64,000 nt of DNA from Pantoea conspicua (GTDB lineage Bacteria; Pseudomonadota; Gammaproteobacteria; Enterobacterales; Enterobacteriaceae), in the NCBI RefSeq assembly GCF_002095315.1, contig NZ_MLFN01000017.1, forward strand, positions 1-64,000, given 5' to 3'. Shown piece by piece: positions 38,310-48,796 of the stretch. Position numbers and translations under genes: made by a program. Position 1 is the first letter of the stretch. Every line of letters begins with the position of its first letter. Under the pieces are notes generated by a model, which was not told the DNA's origin, did no database searches, and was given only the letters and a program-made list of their open reading frames with translations.

Positions 38310-38354
38310 TCTCCTGACGCCCGCGACTCAGCATACTGTCTGCTGTGTTTTATC

Positions 38355-38379
38355 AAGCCCCCGCATCAGGGGCTTTTTT
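38355..38379 (+). terminator. Terminator after ndh
   Basis: AAGCCCC, loop, GGGGCTT and a T-run, 45 bp after the ndh stop. Confidence 0.85.
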
Positions 38380-38796
38380 ATCTGTTGCCCGGACACCTCA
38401 GAAGCCTCACGCACGGCCAGCCTGCATCCGCAAGCATGAGGCATCGAGCTCTGCAGCAAAGCAGGGGCAGTGAGCCGGGCAAACGCGACCTCATTATTCC
38501 GATCATCCTTCGCGGCCAGACCCGGCGAAACCGCGCTGCTCTTGTTGATTCTGTGTTTCTCATCCCTCTGCATTACGCAATTTCACTGCCGTTTTTTTCG
38601 CCTCAGAACTCTCCTAAAAGCTGGCCCTGTTGCCGGAGTGACCGTTTTTCCTCCATTTATCTGATGTTGCAATTTCGGTCCATCTGTAAAACTTCATCTC
38701 AGGAAACACGGCGAGTCGCGCACGCCGGTCTGCCTCAGTTGAAGAGGATGCTTCAGCGGCAGGAATGCGCGGTAACACTTTCAGGAGGAACGTCCT
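38380..38796. other. Gene-poor stretch between ndh and ycfJ
   Basis: About 417 bp between the ndh terminator and the ycfJ start. Short open frames exist on both strands, including a 64-codon frame at 38470-38664 with a Leu-rich segment. None has a convincing ribosome-binding site or a recognisable family. AGGAGGA at 38783-38789 is the ycfJ ribosome-binding site. The ycfJ promoter must lie here but I could not place it. Confidence 0.5.
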
Positions 38797-39339
38797 GTGA
38801 ATAAATCAATGTTAGCGGGTATCGGTATTGGTGTGGCAGCGGCCTTAGGTGTTGCCGCCGTGGCAGGCATGAATGTGTTTGATCGCGGTCCACAATATGC
38901 ACAGGTGCTGGCTGCAACACCCATCAAAGAGAGCATCAAGCAGCCGCGTCAGGAATGTCGTAATGTGACGCTGACGCATCGTCGTGCGGTACAGGATGAA
39001 AACCGTCTGGCTGGCTCGGTATTAGGTGCAGTGGCGGGTGGAGTATTAGGTCACCAGTTCGGTGGCGGTCGCGGTAAAGATGTAGCAACCGTAGCAGGTG
39101 CAGTCGCAGGTGGTTATGCCGGTAATCAGGTCCAGGCCGGCATGCAGAACCGTGATACCTACACCACTACCGAACAGCGCTGCAAAACGGTATACGATAA
39201 ACAAGAGAAAATGCTGGGATATGACGTGACCTATAAAATAGGCGACCAGCAGGGCAAAATCCGCATGGAAAACGACCCTGGCACACGTATTCCACTGGAC
39301 CGCAATGGTCAGCTGATTCTTAACAGCGACCAGGCGTAA
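38797..39339 (+). CDS. ycfJ: Glycine-zipper 2TM domain protein YcfJ
   Basis: Envelope protein with an N-terminal hydrophobic segment (MLAGIGIGVAAALGVAAVAG, about residues 5-24). A glycine-zipper hairpin covers about residues 70-108 (GAVAGGVLGHQFGGGRGKDV and GAVAGGYAGNQVQ). A conserved C-terminal domain ends LDRNGQLILN. The 180-residue product matches E. coli YcfJ (179). Starts at GTG with AGGAGGA upstream. Function unknown; the family is linked to envelope integrity and aggregation phenotypes. Confidence 0.93.
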   Translation: MNKSMLAGIGIGVAAALGVAAVAGMNVFDRGPQYAQVLAATPIKESIKQPRQECRNVTLTHRRAVQDENRLAGSVLGAVAGGVLGHQFGGGRGKDVATVAGAVAGGYAGNQVQAGMQNRDTYTTTEQRCKTVYDKQEKMLGYDVTYKIGDQQGKIRMENDPGTRIPLDRNGQLILNSDQA

Positions 39340-39386
39340 TTGGGCAAAGCTTTGCCGCGTTAGCGGCCACACAGCACAGTAGTAAA

Positions 39387-39420
39387 CAAAAAGGCGCATC
39401 TCAGGATGCGCCTTTTTGTT
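39387..39420. terminator. Terminator between ycfJ and mfd
   Basis: AAGGCGCATC, loop TCAG, GATGCGCCTT with a T-run after and an A-rich stretch before; it can serve both convergent genes. Confidence 0.85.
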
Positions 39421-39460
39421 TTGACATTCACCTTGCCGCACGCTGCAGTGAAAGGGCACT

Positions 39461-42400
39461 CTAGGCCCGATTTTCAGCCAGTTGCGATACAAATCCCTGC
39501 ACCCATTCCATGCGGACTTTCCTTTCCGACAGTTCACGGGTAAAGCGTAAGCGAGTCGGACCTTCCAGCTTCCACTGTTTAGGATCTTTCTGCAGCAGGC
39601 CAATCAGCCAGGCCGGATCAACACTGTTGTTGGGCGCAAAGTCGAAATAGCCACCTTTATCGCTGGCTTCAATCTTGCGTACGCCCACAGCCCGTGCTTT
39701 AAGCCGCAATATCGCCACGTCCAGCAGGTTACGCGCCGGATCGGGCAGCAGGCCAAAGCGGTCGATCATCTCGACCTTCAGCTCCTGCAGCTCATCCTCG
39801 CTCTCCGCGCTGGCGATGCGTTTGTACAGGGAGAGGCGCGTGCTGACATCCGGAATAAACGCTTCCGGCAGCAGGGCGGGCATCCGCAGCTCGACTTCTG
39901 TCTGGTTGCTGGTGAGATCTTCAAGCGATGGCTCGCGACCCTCTTTCAGTGCATCCACCGCATTTTCCAGCAGCTCCATATAGAGCGAGAAGCCCAGCGT
40001 CTCCATCTGGCCGCTCTGTTCCTCACCCAACAGCTCACCGGCACCACGAATCTCCAGATCGTGCGTCGCCAGCGCAAAACCGGCACCCAGATCTTCCAGC
40101 GACGCAATCGCTTCCAGTCGCTTCTGGGCATCGGCAGTCATCGCTTTAGGATGTGGCGTCAGCAGCCATGCGTATGCCTGATGATGGGAGCGGCCGACGC
40201 GTCCCCGTAACTGGTGCAGCTGCGCCAGACCGAAGTGATCCGCACGCTCAATGATGATGGTATTGGCGGTTGGAATATCGATGCCGGTTTCGATGATGGT
40301 GGTACACACCAGCACGTTAAACCGCTGATGGTGGAAGTCATTCATCACCCGTTCCAGATCGCGTTCACGCATCTGACCGTGACCAATAGCGACGCGCGCT
40401 TCCGGCACCAGCTCGGTTAAGCGCTGTGCCGCTTTCTCGATATTTTCGACGTCGTTGTAGAGGTAATAGACCTGACCGCCGCGTAATATCTCGCGCAGGA
40501 TCGCCTCCCGAATCACCAGATTGTCGAACTCACGCACAAAGGTTTTCACCGCCAGACGGCGCGCCGGCGGGGTCGCTATGATCGAGAGATCACGCATGCC
40601 GCTCATCGCCATATTCAGGGTACGCGGAATTGGCGTAGCGGTCAGGGTCAGGATATCGACATCAGCCCGCATCGCTTTAATCCGCTCTTTGTGACGTACC
40701 CCGAAGCGGTGCTCCTCATCGACGATCAGCAGGCCGAGATCGCGCCATTTGAGATCGCTCATCAGCAGCTTATGGGTGCCGATCAGAATATCGATCTTGC
40801 CTTCGCTGGCCTGCTCCAGTACCTGGGCCTGCTCTTTGGCGGTACGGAAGCGCGACAACATTTCAATCCGCACCGGCCAGTTCGCGAAACGATCGCGGAA
40901 ATTATCGTAGTGCTGCTGCGCCAGCAGGGTGGTCGGCACCAGCACCGCCACCTGCTTGTTGTTTTCCACTGCCAGAAACGCGGCGCGCATTGCCACTTCG
41001 GTTTTACCGAAGCCCACATCACCACATACCAGACGGTCCATGGCCAGCGGCTCGCACATATCACTTAACACCGCATTGATCGCCTGCGCCTGATCGGGCG
41101 TCGTCTCAAACGGGAAAGATTCGCAGAACAGCTGATACTGCTCACGATTATGTTTAAAGGCAAAACCGGTTTTGGCGGCACGCTGAGCATAGATATCCAG
41201 CAGTTCTGCCGCCACGTCACGCACTTTTTCGGCGGCTTTCTGCCGGGCGCGTGACCAGGCATCGCTGCCGAGCTTATGCAGCGGCGCATTATCGTCGGCA
41301 CCGCCAGCGTAACGGCTGATCAGATGCAGCGAGGAGACCGGCACATAGAGTTTGGCGTCGTTGGCGTAAGAGAGCATCAGGTATTCCGCCTGAATGCCGC
41401 CCGCTTCCAGCGTCGTCAGGCCAATGTAGCGGCCGACGCCATGCTCAAGATGGACTACCGGCTGGCCAGGATGCAGCTCGGCCAGATTACGAATCAGAAT
41501 GTCAGGATTAATCGTGCGGCGGGTATCCTGGCGGCGGCGACTGACACGCTCGCCCAGCAGGTCGCTTTCACAAATCAGCGCCCGGTTGCCCTGCGTATCG
41601 ATAAAGCCGCGCTCGCTGGCACCCATCATCAGGCTGAAACGTTCTTCGCCGGTTTGATCAAAGCGTTTGACCACCTGAGGACGGAGTTTAATGCGCGCCA
41701 GCAGCTCCTGCAGGCTTTCGCGGCGACCCTCACTTTCAACCGAGAACACCACCGCGCCGCTGAAGGTTTCGATGAACTGACGCAGATGATCCAGCGGCGC
41801 TTTAGCCTGCGCCTGCACCGTCAGGTCGGGCAGGGGCTGATAACCCAGATTGGTGTTGGCAGCTTTCGCGGGCAGCTGCTCATTGGTCATCTGGATACGC
41901 GGCCAGCTTTTCAGCTCGCCCATTAATGCATCAGGCCGTAACCACAGGCTGGTGGGTTCCAGCAGCGGACGCATCGGATCAACCCGGCGGTTTTCATAGC
42001 GGGCCTCAGCATCCTGCCAGAAGCGGGTTGCGCTCCCTTCCAGATCGCCGCAGTTAACAATCAGCGTATTGTCAGGCAGATAGCTGAACAGGCTGGGCAG
42101 CGGCTGTTCAAAAACAGCGGCTGCCAGTATTCGATACCGGCGGGCAGCGTCCCTTTGCTGACCTGCTGATAGACATGCTCCGACTCGCGGCGCACATCAA
42201 AAATTTCGCGCCAGCGGCTGCGGAACAGCTCAATCGCCGCTTTGTCGCTGGGGAATTCATGCGCCGGCAGCAGATTGATTTCCGCTACCGCTTCCAGCGT
42301 ACGCTGGCTGTCGACATCAAACAGGCGCAGGCTGTCGATCTCATCATCAAAAAAGTCGATGCGATAGGGCTGGTCGCTGCCCATCGGGAACAGATCCAGC

Positions 42401-42903
42401 AGCGCACCGCGCGTAGCGTATTCGCCGTGTTCCATCACCTGATCGACATGACGGTAGCCCGCCTGCTCGAGCTGATCGCGCAGCCGATCGCGCGACAGTT
42501 TCTGGCCCTGTTTCATCACCAGCGCATGGCCGTGCAGGAAGCTGTGCGGACAGACGCGCTGCATCAGGGTATTGACCGGCATAATCAGCATGCCGCGCTG
42601 CATCACCGGCAATCCATACAGCGTCGACAGACGGGCGGAAATAATATCCTGATGCGGTGAAAAACTGTCGTAGGGCAGCGTTTCCCAGTCGGCGAGATGC
42701 GCCACCGGCAGATCGGTAAACTGGCGGATCTCATCCAGCAGACGCAGGGCGGTTTGGGTATCGGGCGTAATCATTAACACCGGACCGGCATGTCGCTCGG
42801 TAATGCTGGCACACTCCACCGCGTGCGCAGCGCCAATAAGCTGGCCGAGCTGACGGTGATCGCCGGATTTAACGGGCAGGGTATAGCGAGTCTGTTCGGA
42901 CAT
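39461..42903 (-). pseudogene. mfd: Transcription-repair coupling factor Mfd, frameshifted
   Basis: Translocase that removes stalled RNA polymerase and recruits UvrA. The N-terminal UvrB-like part (MSEQTRYTLPVKSGDHRQLG through GIEYWQPLF) reads from 42903 and then leaves frame at a run of five T on the coding strand (A-run 42110-42114), stopping at 42061. The rest (VDPMRPLLEP onward, RNA-polymerase-interacting region, Walker A GDVGFGKTEVAMRA, DEEH box, C-terminal TRD) is intact in the next frame. One more T gives CTG TTT TTT GAA CAG (LFFEQ) and 1147 residues, against 1148 in E. coli. Everything else is conserved, so a sequencing error in the homopolymer is plausible. Confidence 0.9.
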
Positions 42904-43122
42904 GGGATCTCGGGGTTGCTCCATTTTTACCAGGACGTAATCATTCCATATTACGTCATGGCGATCACCTCTGCGGCACAATTTTCCTGCGGCAGCGAGC
43001 GGAACCCGCGGTTCAGGCAGGGAGAAACGAGCGTCAGCGTTGATGGCAAACAGAGAAGAGGGGCGAGAGAAAACCACCGTCGCACGGTGGCGACGGGGTA
43101 AACAGCCGGACAGGGCTGAGGG

Positions 43123-43332
43123 TTATTTTATGGATTGCTGTGTGTAATACATGCGCGGGCGGTCAATGTTCGCCCAGGTTAATTCCTGCTCAGAATGATA
43201 GCTATGATTGCCATCATCCCATTTAACGTAGTAGCCGGCGGGCGCGTCTCCCTGTTCGAAGACGTTGATCACTTCGCCTCTGATCTCCCCGGATTTATGT
43301 TTTACGATGCTGCCTTTGGGAAATTTAAACAT
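43123..43332 (-). CDS. Small conserved-looking protein, unknown function
   Basis: A 69-residue basic/aromatic protein with a good start (ATG at 43332, AGAGGTAGCGACC upstream on its strand) and balanced codon use. It contains [20 protein letters not shown] and [20 protein letters not shown], suggesting a small SH3- or Tudor-like beta-barrel of the kind found in small regulatory or RNA/protein-binding proteins. No family name recognised. It stands alone between mfd and lolC, divergent from lolC, where E. coli has ycfT. Fold assignment is inference from pattern only. Confidence 0.7.
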   Translation of the reverse strand: MFKFPKGSIVKHKSGEIRGEVINVFEQGDAPAGYYVKWDDGNHSYHSEQELTWANIDRPRMYYTQQSIK

Positions 43333-43581
43333 GGTCGCTACCTCTTACCGCAGTGCGATAACGTCACGCTTTATCGTCTTACTGATTGTAGTCTACCCCG
43401 ATCATCGCGGGATAATCCGCCAATAACCCGCTGCTTTAGCCGCTATACTGGCGCTTTGTCGTGCAGAGTGACCTGTTCTGATACAACTTTGCCGCCGACT
43501 CAGAGGGTTAGAGGTTTCATAAAGGCAGCGGCTCCTTTATCATCCCCCTACCTATTTTCAGGCAACGGCTTACTGGATTCC

Positions 43582-44781
43582 ATGTATCAACCTGTCGCGC
43601 TATTTATCGGTCTGCGTTACATGCGCGGACGCGCATCGGATCGCTTCGGTCGCTTTGTCTCCTGGCTTTCTACTATTGGCATTACGCTTGGCGTGCTGGC
43701 GATGGTGACGGTTCTGTCTGTCATGAACGGCTTCGAACGTGAACTTGAAGGCAACATTCTTGGGCTGATGCCTCAGGCGCTGGTGACCAGCGACAAAGGC
43801 AGTATCAACCCGCAACAACAACCGGCTTCCAGCCTGGCGTTGCAGGGCGTTAGCCGCATTGCGCCGCTGACTACCGCCAACGTGGTGTTGCAAAGCCCGC
43901 ACAGCGTCTCGGTCGGCGTGATGCTCGGCATTCAGCCGGATGAAAAGGATCCGCTGACCCCTTTTCTGGTCAATACCCAACAGAGCGTGCTGCAACCCGG
44001 ACAATATAATGTGATCCTCGGCGAGCAGCTGGCGTCACAACTCGGCGTGAAGCGTGGCGATCAGCTGCGTCTGATGGTGCCGTCTGTCAGCCAGTTTACC
44101 CCGATGGGGCGGGTCCCGAGTCAGCGTCTGTTTACCGTGGCGGGTACCTATGCTGCCAACAGTGAAGTCGATGGCTATCAGATTCTGGTCAATCAACAGG
44201 ATGCATCACGCGTGATGCGTTACCCGGCCGGAAATGTTACCGGCTGGCGCTTGTGGCTGGATAAGCCGCTGCAGGTTGATAGCCTGAGTCAGCAGACCCT
44301 GCCGGCCGGGCTGGTATGGAAAGACTGGCGTGAGCGTAAAGGCGATCTCTTCCAGGCGGTGCGGATGGAGAAAAATATGATGGGGCTGCTGCTGAGCCTG
44401 ATCATCGCCGTTGCCGCCTTTAACATCATTACCTCGCTGGGCCTGCTGATTATGGAGAAGCAGGGTGAGGTAGCGATCCTGCAAACGCAGGGGCTGACGC
44501 GCCGGCAGATAGTGGCGGTGTTTATGGTGCAGGGCGCCAGCGCCGGCATTATTGGCACCTTACTCGGTACGCTGTTGGGCGTGCTGCTGGCCAGTCAGCT
44601 GAATAATCTGATGCCGCTGATCGGCCTGTTCCTTGATGGTGCCGCGCTGCCGGTCGACATTAATCTGTGGCAAGTGGTAACCATCGCCCTGAGCGCGATG
44701 GTGGTGGCGCTGCTTTCTACGCTCTATCCTTCGTGGCGCGCTGCCGCCGTTCAACCCGCTGAGGCTTTACGTTATGAGTAA
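43582..44781 (+). CDS. lolC: Lipoprotein-releasing ABC permease LolC
   Basis: Inner-membrane permease of LolCDE, which extracts outer-membrane lipoproteins and passes them to LolA. The 399-residue product has a first membrane helix near residues 24-50 ([20 protein letters not shown]), a large periplasmic domain with the hook motif [14 protein letters not shown] [20 protein letters not shown], and three C-terminal helices. The start at 43582 ([16 protein letters not shown]) gives exactly the E. coli length; the open frame extends further upstream but without homology. The stop overlaps lolD by 8 bases. Confidence 0.96.
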   Translation: MYQPVALFIGLRYMRGRASDRFGRFVSWLSTIGITLGVLAMVTVLSVMNGFERELEGNILGLMPQALVTSDKGSINPQQQPASSLALQGVSRIAPLTTANVVLQSPHSVSVGVMLGIQPDEKDPLTPFLVNTQQSVLQPGQYNVILGEQLASQLGVKRGDQLRLMVPSVSQFTPMGRVPSQRLFTVAGTYAANSEVDGYQILVNQQDASRVMRYPAGNVTGWRLWLDKPLQVDSLSQQTLPAGLVWKDWRERKGDLFQAVRMEKNMMGLLLSLIIAVAAFNIITSLGLLIMEKQGEVAILQTQGLTRRQIVAVFMVQGASAGIIGTLLGTLLGVLLASQLNNLMPLIGLFLDGAALPVDINLWQVVTIALSAMVVALLSTLYPSWRAAAVQPAEALRYE

Positions 44782-45478
44782 CTCTCCTTTGTTGCAGTGT
44801 CGCGACCTGTGCAAACGCTATCAGGAAGGCAGCGTGCAGACCGATGTGCTGCGCAATGTGGCTTTCAGCCTGCAGCCTGGTGAACTGACGGCCATCGTCG
44901 GCAGTTCGGGATCGGGCAAAAGTACCCTGCTGCACCTGCTGGGCGGTCTGGATGCGCCGACCTCGGGCGATGTGATATTTGATGGTCAGTCACTGAACGC
45001 CATGTCCTCCTCGGCTAAAGCGGATCTGCGCAACCGCGAGCTGGGCTTCATCTATCAGTTTCATCATCTGTTGCCCGATTTTAGCGCGCTGGAGAATGTG
45101 GCGATGCCGTTGCTGATTGGCAAAGTTGCCAAAGCTGAAGCGCAGGACCGCGCCCGCGAGATGCTGGCCGCCGTCGGACTCGACCACCGCGCCGCACACC
45201 GGCCATCAGAACTGTCGGGCGGCGAACGTCAGCGCGTGGCGATTGCCCGTGCGCTGGTCAACCGTCCTCGTCTGGTGATGGCCGATGAGCCAACCGGTAA
45301 CCTCGATGCGCGCAACGCCGATGCGATTTTTGCCCTGTTGGGTGAGCTCAACGTGCGTCAGGGCACCGCGTTTCTGGTGGTGACCCATGATTTGCAACTG
45401 GCGAAACGCATGTCGCGCCAGATGGAGATGCGTGACGGTCAGTTAAGCGAACAGCTGAGCATGGCAGGAGCGGTGTAA
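44774..45478 (+). CDS. lolD: Lipoprotein-releasing ATPase LolD
   Basis: ATP-binding subunit of LolCDE. The 234-residue product has Walker [15 protein letters not shown] (about residues 43-56), signature [15 protein letters not shown], Walker [13 protein letters not shown] and the H-loop VVTHD. The LolD-specific [10 protein letters not shown] segment lies near residue 95. Overlaps both neighbours, showing tight translational coupling of the operon. Confidence 0.97.
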   Translation: MSNSPLLQCRDLCKRYQEGSVQTDVLRNVAFSLQPGELTAIVGSSGSGKSTLLHLLGGLDAPTSGDVIFDGQSLNAMSSSAKADLRNRELGFIYQFHHLLPDFSALENVAMPLLIGKVAKAEAQDRAREMLAAVGLDHRAAHRPSELSGGERQRVAIARALVNRPRLVMADEPTGNLDARNADAIFALLGELNVRQGTAFLVVTHDLQLAKRMSRQMEMRDGQLSEQLSMAGAV

Positions 45479-46722
45479 TGGGATCGTCGTTATCGCTGCT
45501 GTTAGGCCTGCGCTTTAGCCGGGGCCGTCGCCGTGGCGGCATGGTATCGCTGATTTCGGTGATCTCAACCATCGGTATTGCGCTGGGCGTGGCGGTGTTA
45601 ATCATCGGCCTGAGCGCGATGAACGGGTTTGAACGTGAGCTGAATAACCGCATTCTGGCGGTGGTGCCGCACGGTGAGATTGAAGCGGTGAATCAGCCAT
45701 TTCAGCGCTGGCAGTCGATGATTGCACCGATTGAAAAAGTCCCCGGCATTGCGGCGGCGGCGCCTTATATCAATTTTACCGGGCTGATAGAAAGCGGTGC
45801 ACGGCTGGAAGCGCTGCAGGTTAAAGGCGTCGATCCGGCGCAGGAGCCGCGTCTCAGCGCGCTGCCGCAGTTTGTCGCCAACAACGCCTGGTCCGCTTTT
45901 GCCGCCGGTAAACAGCAGATCATCCTGGGCGGTGGCATTGCAGATACGCTGAAGGTTAAACAGGGTGACTGGATTACCATCATGATCCCGAATAACGACG
46001 GGGACAATAAGCTGCTGCAGCCGAAGCGTATCCGGCTTCAGGTCAGCGGAATCCTGCAACTGAGTGGTATGCTCGATCACAGCCTGGCGCTGGTGCCGCT
46101 GGCCGATGCACAACAGTATCTGGATATGGGCAACAGCGTTACCGGCATTGCGTTAAAAATGAATGACCCGTTCCAGGCAGTGAAACTGGTGCGTGATGCC
46201 GGTGAAGCGACCCGCTCGTATGTATATATCAAAAGCTGGATTGGCACCTACGGCTACATGTATCGCGACATCCAGATGATTCGCGCCATCATGTATCTGG
46301 CGATGGTGCTGGTGATTGGCGTTGCCTGCTTTAACATCGTTTCCACGCTGGTGATGGCGGTCAAGGATAAAAGCAGTGACATTGCGGTACTGCGCACCCT
46401 TGGTGCCAAAGATCGCCTGATTCGCGCCATCTTCATCTGGTACGGTCTGCTGGCAGGCCTGCTCGGCAGCGTCAGCGGCGTGGTAGTGGGCGTGCTGGTG
46501 TCACTCAATCTGACGCATCTGGTGCACGGGCTGGAATCACTCACCGGCCATCATCTGCTGGCAGGGGATATTTACTTTATCGACTTCCTGCCGTCGGAAC
46601 TGCACTGGATCGATGTGTTCTCCGTTCTGATTACCGCCATCGTGTTGAGCCTGCTAGCCAGCTGGTATCCAGCCAGACGCGCCAGCCGCATCGACCCGGC
46701 TCGGGTATTGAGCGGACAGTAA
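45478..46722 (+). CDS. lolE: Lipoprotein-releasing ABC permease LolE
   Basis: Partner permease of LolC. The 414-residue product has the LolC/E N-terminus ([20 protein letters not shown], about residues 8-27), a periplasmic domain, and C-terminal helices with [20 protein letters not shown] in the coupling region. It begins within the lolD stop codon (TAATG) and is followed by a strong hairpin. Confidence 0.96.
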   Translation: MGSSLSLLLGLRFSRGRRRGGMVSLISVISTIGIALGVAVLIIGLSAMNGFERELNNRILAVVPHGEIEAVNQPFQRWQSMIAPIEKVPGIAAAAPYINFTGLIESGARLEALQVKGVDPAQEPRLSALPQFVANNAWSAFAAGKQQIILGGGIADTLKVKQGDWITIMIPNNDGDNKLLQPKRIRLQVSGILQLSGMLDHSLALVPLADAQQYLDMGNSVTGIALKMNDPFQAVKLVRDAGEATRSYVYIKSWIGTYGYMYRDIQMIRAIMYLAMVLVIGVACFNIVSTLVMAVKDKSSDIAVLRTLGAKDRLIRAIFIWYGLLAGLLGSVSGVVVGVLVSLNLTHLVHGLESLTGHHLLAGDIYFIDFLPSELHWIDVFSVLITAIVLSLLASWYPARRASRIDPARVLSGQ

Positions 46723-46727
46723 CGACA

Positions 46728-46756
46728 CGCGGCGCGAATTCACCCTTCGCGCCGCG
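46728..46756 (+). terminator. Hairpin after lolE
   Basis: CGCGGCGCGAA, seven-base loop, TTCGCGCCGCG: a perfect 11-bp GC-rich stem beginning 5 bases after the lolE stop. The T-tract is weak (CACATTTT), so termination may be partial. Confidence 0.6.
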
Positions 46757-46870
46757 CACATTTTCGGCCTCTGCTGCATGGCGCTGTCATGCGCAACCGT
46801 TATTATCGGGTGAGTTCAGCCCAGAATTTGTTTATAGCGGCTCGCCGAAGCCGCTGCTCCAGGAGATTTT

Positions 46871-47704
46871 ATGCGTACACCACGTCGCCGCATACGACTT
46901 GCCCGCCTTAAAAAGACCAGGAGAAAGGTGCATCAGCGCTTTCGCCAGCGAATTTTCGAGCGTGATCGTCAGGCCGAACTGGCCGCCCATCCGCAACCCC
47001 ATGTGGTGGTGCTGACCGGCGCTGGCATTTCTGCTGAGTCCGGCATCCGCACCTTCCGCGCCGCTGATGGCTTGTGGGAAGAACATCATGTCGAGGATGT
47101 TGCCACACCGGAAGGCTTCCAGCGCGATCCTGCGCTGGTGCAACGTTTCTATAATGCCCGTCGTCAGCAGCTGCAACAGGCGGAGATTCAGCCCAATGCC
47201 GCCCATCTGGCGCTGGCTGAACTGGAACAGGTGTTGGGTGATAACTTCCTGCTGGTGACGCAGAATATCGATAATCTGCATGAGCGTGCCGGCAATGCGC
47301 GGGTACTGCATATGCACGGCGAACTGCTGAAGGTACGCTGTGTCAGCAGCGGCCAGGTGATTGAGTGGACCGGTGATATCACCCCGGACGACCGCTGTAC
47401 CTGCTGCCAGTTTCCGTCCGCGCTGCGCCCGCATGTGGTGTGGTTCGGTGAGATGCCGCTGGGCATGGAGCAGATCTATCAGGCGCTGGAGCAGGCCGAC
47501 TACTTTATTGCTATCGGGACCTCAGGCCATGTCTATCCGGCAGCGGGTTTTGTGCATGAGGCGAAACTGCAGGGCGCGCATACCGTCGAGCTGAACCTGG
47601 AACCGAGTCAGGTTGGCAATGAGTTTGCCGAGCGTCACTACGGCCTGGCCAGCGAAGTGGTGCCGGAATTCGTGCATACGCTGCTGCGCGGTCTGTACAA
47701 ATAA
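46871..47704 (+). CDS. cobB: NAD-dependent protein deacylase CobB (sirtuin)
   Basis: Removes acetyl and succinyl groups from lysines using NAD+. The 277-residue product has a basic N-terminal extension, [20 protein letters not shown] (about residues 48-67, including the Tyr/Arg-region of class III sirtuins), [11 protein letters not shown], the catalytic His in LHMHGELL (about residue 147), zinc Cys in VRCVSSG and CTCCQFPS, and [10 protein letters not shown]. The adjacent nagK of E. coli is absent. Starts at ATG after GGAGATTTT. Confidence 0.96.
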   Translation: MRTPRRRIRLARLKKTRRKVHQRFRQRIFERDRQAELAAHPQPHVVVLTGAGISAESGIRTFRAADGLWEEHHVEDVATPEGFQRDPALVQRFYNARRQQLQQAEIQPNAAHLALAELEQVLGDNFLLVTQNIDNLHERAGNARVLHMHGELLKVRCVSSGQVIEWTGDITPDDRCTCCQFPSALRPHVVWFGEMPLGMEQIYQALEQADYFIAIGTSGHVYPAAGFVHEAKLQGAHTVELNLEPSQVGNEFAERHYGLASEVVPEFVHTLLRGLYK

Positions 47705-47727
47705 AACGGGCGGCAGTTGCCGCCCGC
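47703..47727 (-). terminator. Terminator of potABCD
   Basis: Minus strand: CGGGCGGCAACTGCCGCCCG (near-palindromic, 9-bp stem) followed by TTTTA. It lies between the convergent cobB and potD genes. Confidence 0.65.
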
Positions 47728-47736
47728 TTATCAGGC

Positions 47737-48780
47737 TTAACGGCCCGCTTTTAACTGCTGGAACAGCGTCTCATACTGCACGCTGGCGTCGCCGACATCA
47801 TCCTGCCATTCGCCGTGCTGAATGATGTCATCGGACGGATAGAGTGACGGATCGTTCGCCACCGCCGCTGGCAGCAGTTTTCTGGCGGCCAGATTTGGCG
47901 TCGGATAGCCGATGGTCTCTGCCACTTTTGCCGCCACGTCGGGGCGCAGCAGGAAGTTGATCAACTTCAGCGCGCCCGCTTTGTTCTTCGCGTTAGCAGG
48001 AATGGCCAGGTTATCCATCCAGAAGATGCCGCCTTCTTCGGGCCAGACGATCTCCAGCGGCGTTCCCGCCTGACGGGCCACGTAGGCCGAGCCATTCCAG
48101 ATCATCCCCAGATTCACCTCACCTTCCATATAAGGGTTGCCCGGATTGTCAGAGTTGAACGCCAGCACGTTTGGCATCAGCTTTTTCAGTTCCTGATAGG
48201 CCGCCTTGATCTGCGCCGGATCGCGGGTGTTACCGGAGTAACCGAGCTTACGCAGCGCCATCTGAAACACTTCCCGCGCATCGTCGGTCAGCAACAGGCT
48301 CTGCTTATATTCCGGTTTCCACAAATCGGCCCAGCGGGTCACGCTCTTAGGGTCGATCTCGTCACGGTTGACGCCAATCGCCGTTGCGCCCCAGATATAA
48401 GGAATGGAGTAATCGTTATTGGGATCGAACGGCTTGTTCAGCAGGTTCGGATCAAGATTGCTGAAGTTACTCAGCTGGCTCTTGTCGATCTTCTGCAACA
48501 TGCCTTCGTTGCGCATTTTCGCCACGAAGTAGGTTGAGGGCACCACCAGATCGTAGGCGCCATCTTTCCAGGTTTTGAGCTTGGCATACATGCTCTCATT
48601 GGATTCATATGTCGAGTAGATCACCCTGATGCCGGTCTCTTTGGTAAACTGTTCCAGCAGACCCGGCGGGACATACTCGGTCCAGTTATAGAAGTAGAGC
48701 GTTTTGCCGTCGTCTGCCTGAGCAGACTGCATCCCCAGTGCCAGCGCGCCAGCCGCCAGCCAGTGAGACCATTTTTTCAT
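47737..48780 (-). CDS. potD: Spermidine/putrescine-binding protein PotD
   Basis: Periplasmic solute-binding subunit of the PotABCD importer. The 347-residue product begins MKKWSHWLAAGALALGMQSA, a Sec signal with cleavage near AQA-DDG. The mature protein has LYFYNWTEYVPPGLLEQF, SNESMYAKLKTWKDGAYDL and the polyamine-binding WADLWKPEY, GMIWNGSAYVARQAG and EEGGIFWMDNLAI regions. I chose the start at 48780; an in-frame start ten codons earlier overlaps potC and lacks homology. Last gene of the operon. Confidence 0.96.
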   Translation of the reverse strand: MKKWSHWLAAGALALGMQSAQADDGKTLYFYNWTEYVPPGLLEQFTKETGIRVIYSTYESNESMYAKLKTWKDGAYDLVVPSTYFVAKMRNEGMLQKIDKSQLSNFSNLDPNLLNKPFDPNNDYSIPYIWGATAIGVNRDEIDPKSVTRWADLWKPEYKQSLLLTDDAREVFQMALRKLGYSGNTRDPAQIKAAYQELKKLMPNVLAFNSDNPGNPYMEGEVNLGMIWNGSAYVARQAGTPLEIVWPEEGGIFWMDNLAIPANAKNKAGALKLINFLLRPDVAAKVAETIGYPTPNLAARKLLPAAVANDPSLYPSDDIIQHGEWQDDVGDASVQYETLFQQLKAGR

Positions 48781-48796
48781 TATCATTCCCCGGTTA

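Noticed and set aside
38328-38804. Several 60-140-codon frames on both strands between ndh and ycfJ
   Set aside because: No ribosome-binding sites, no recognisable motif, overlap each other and the ndh terminator; one runs into ycfJ.
43195-43581. N-terminal extension of lolC by about 129 codons
   Set aside because: The extension overlaps the divergent small gene and has no homology; the start at 43582 gives the exact family length and N-terminus.
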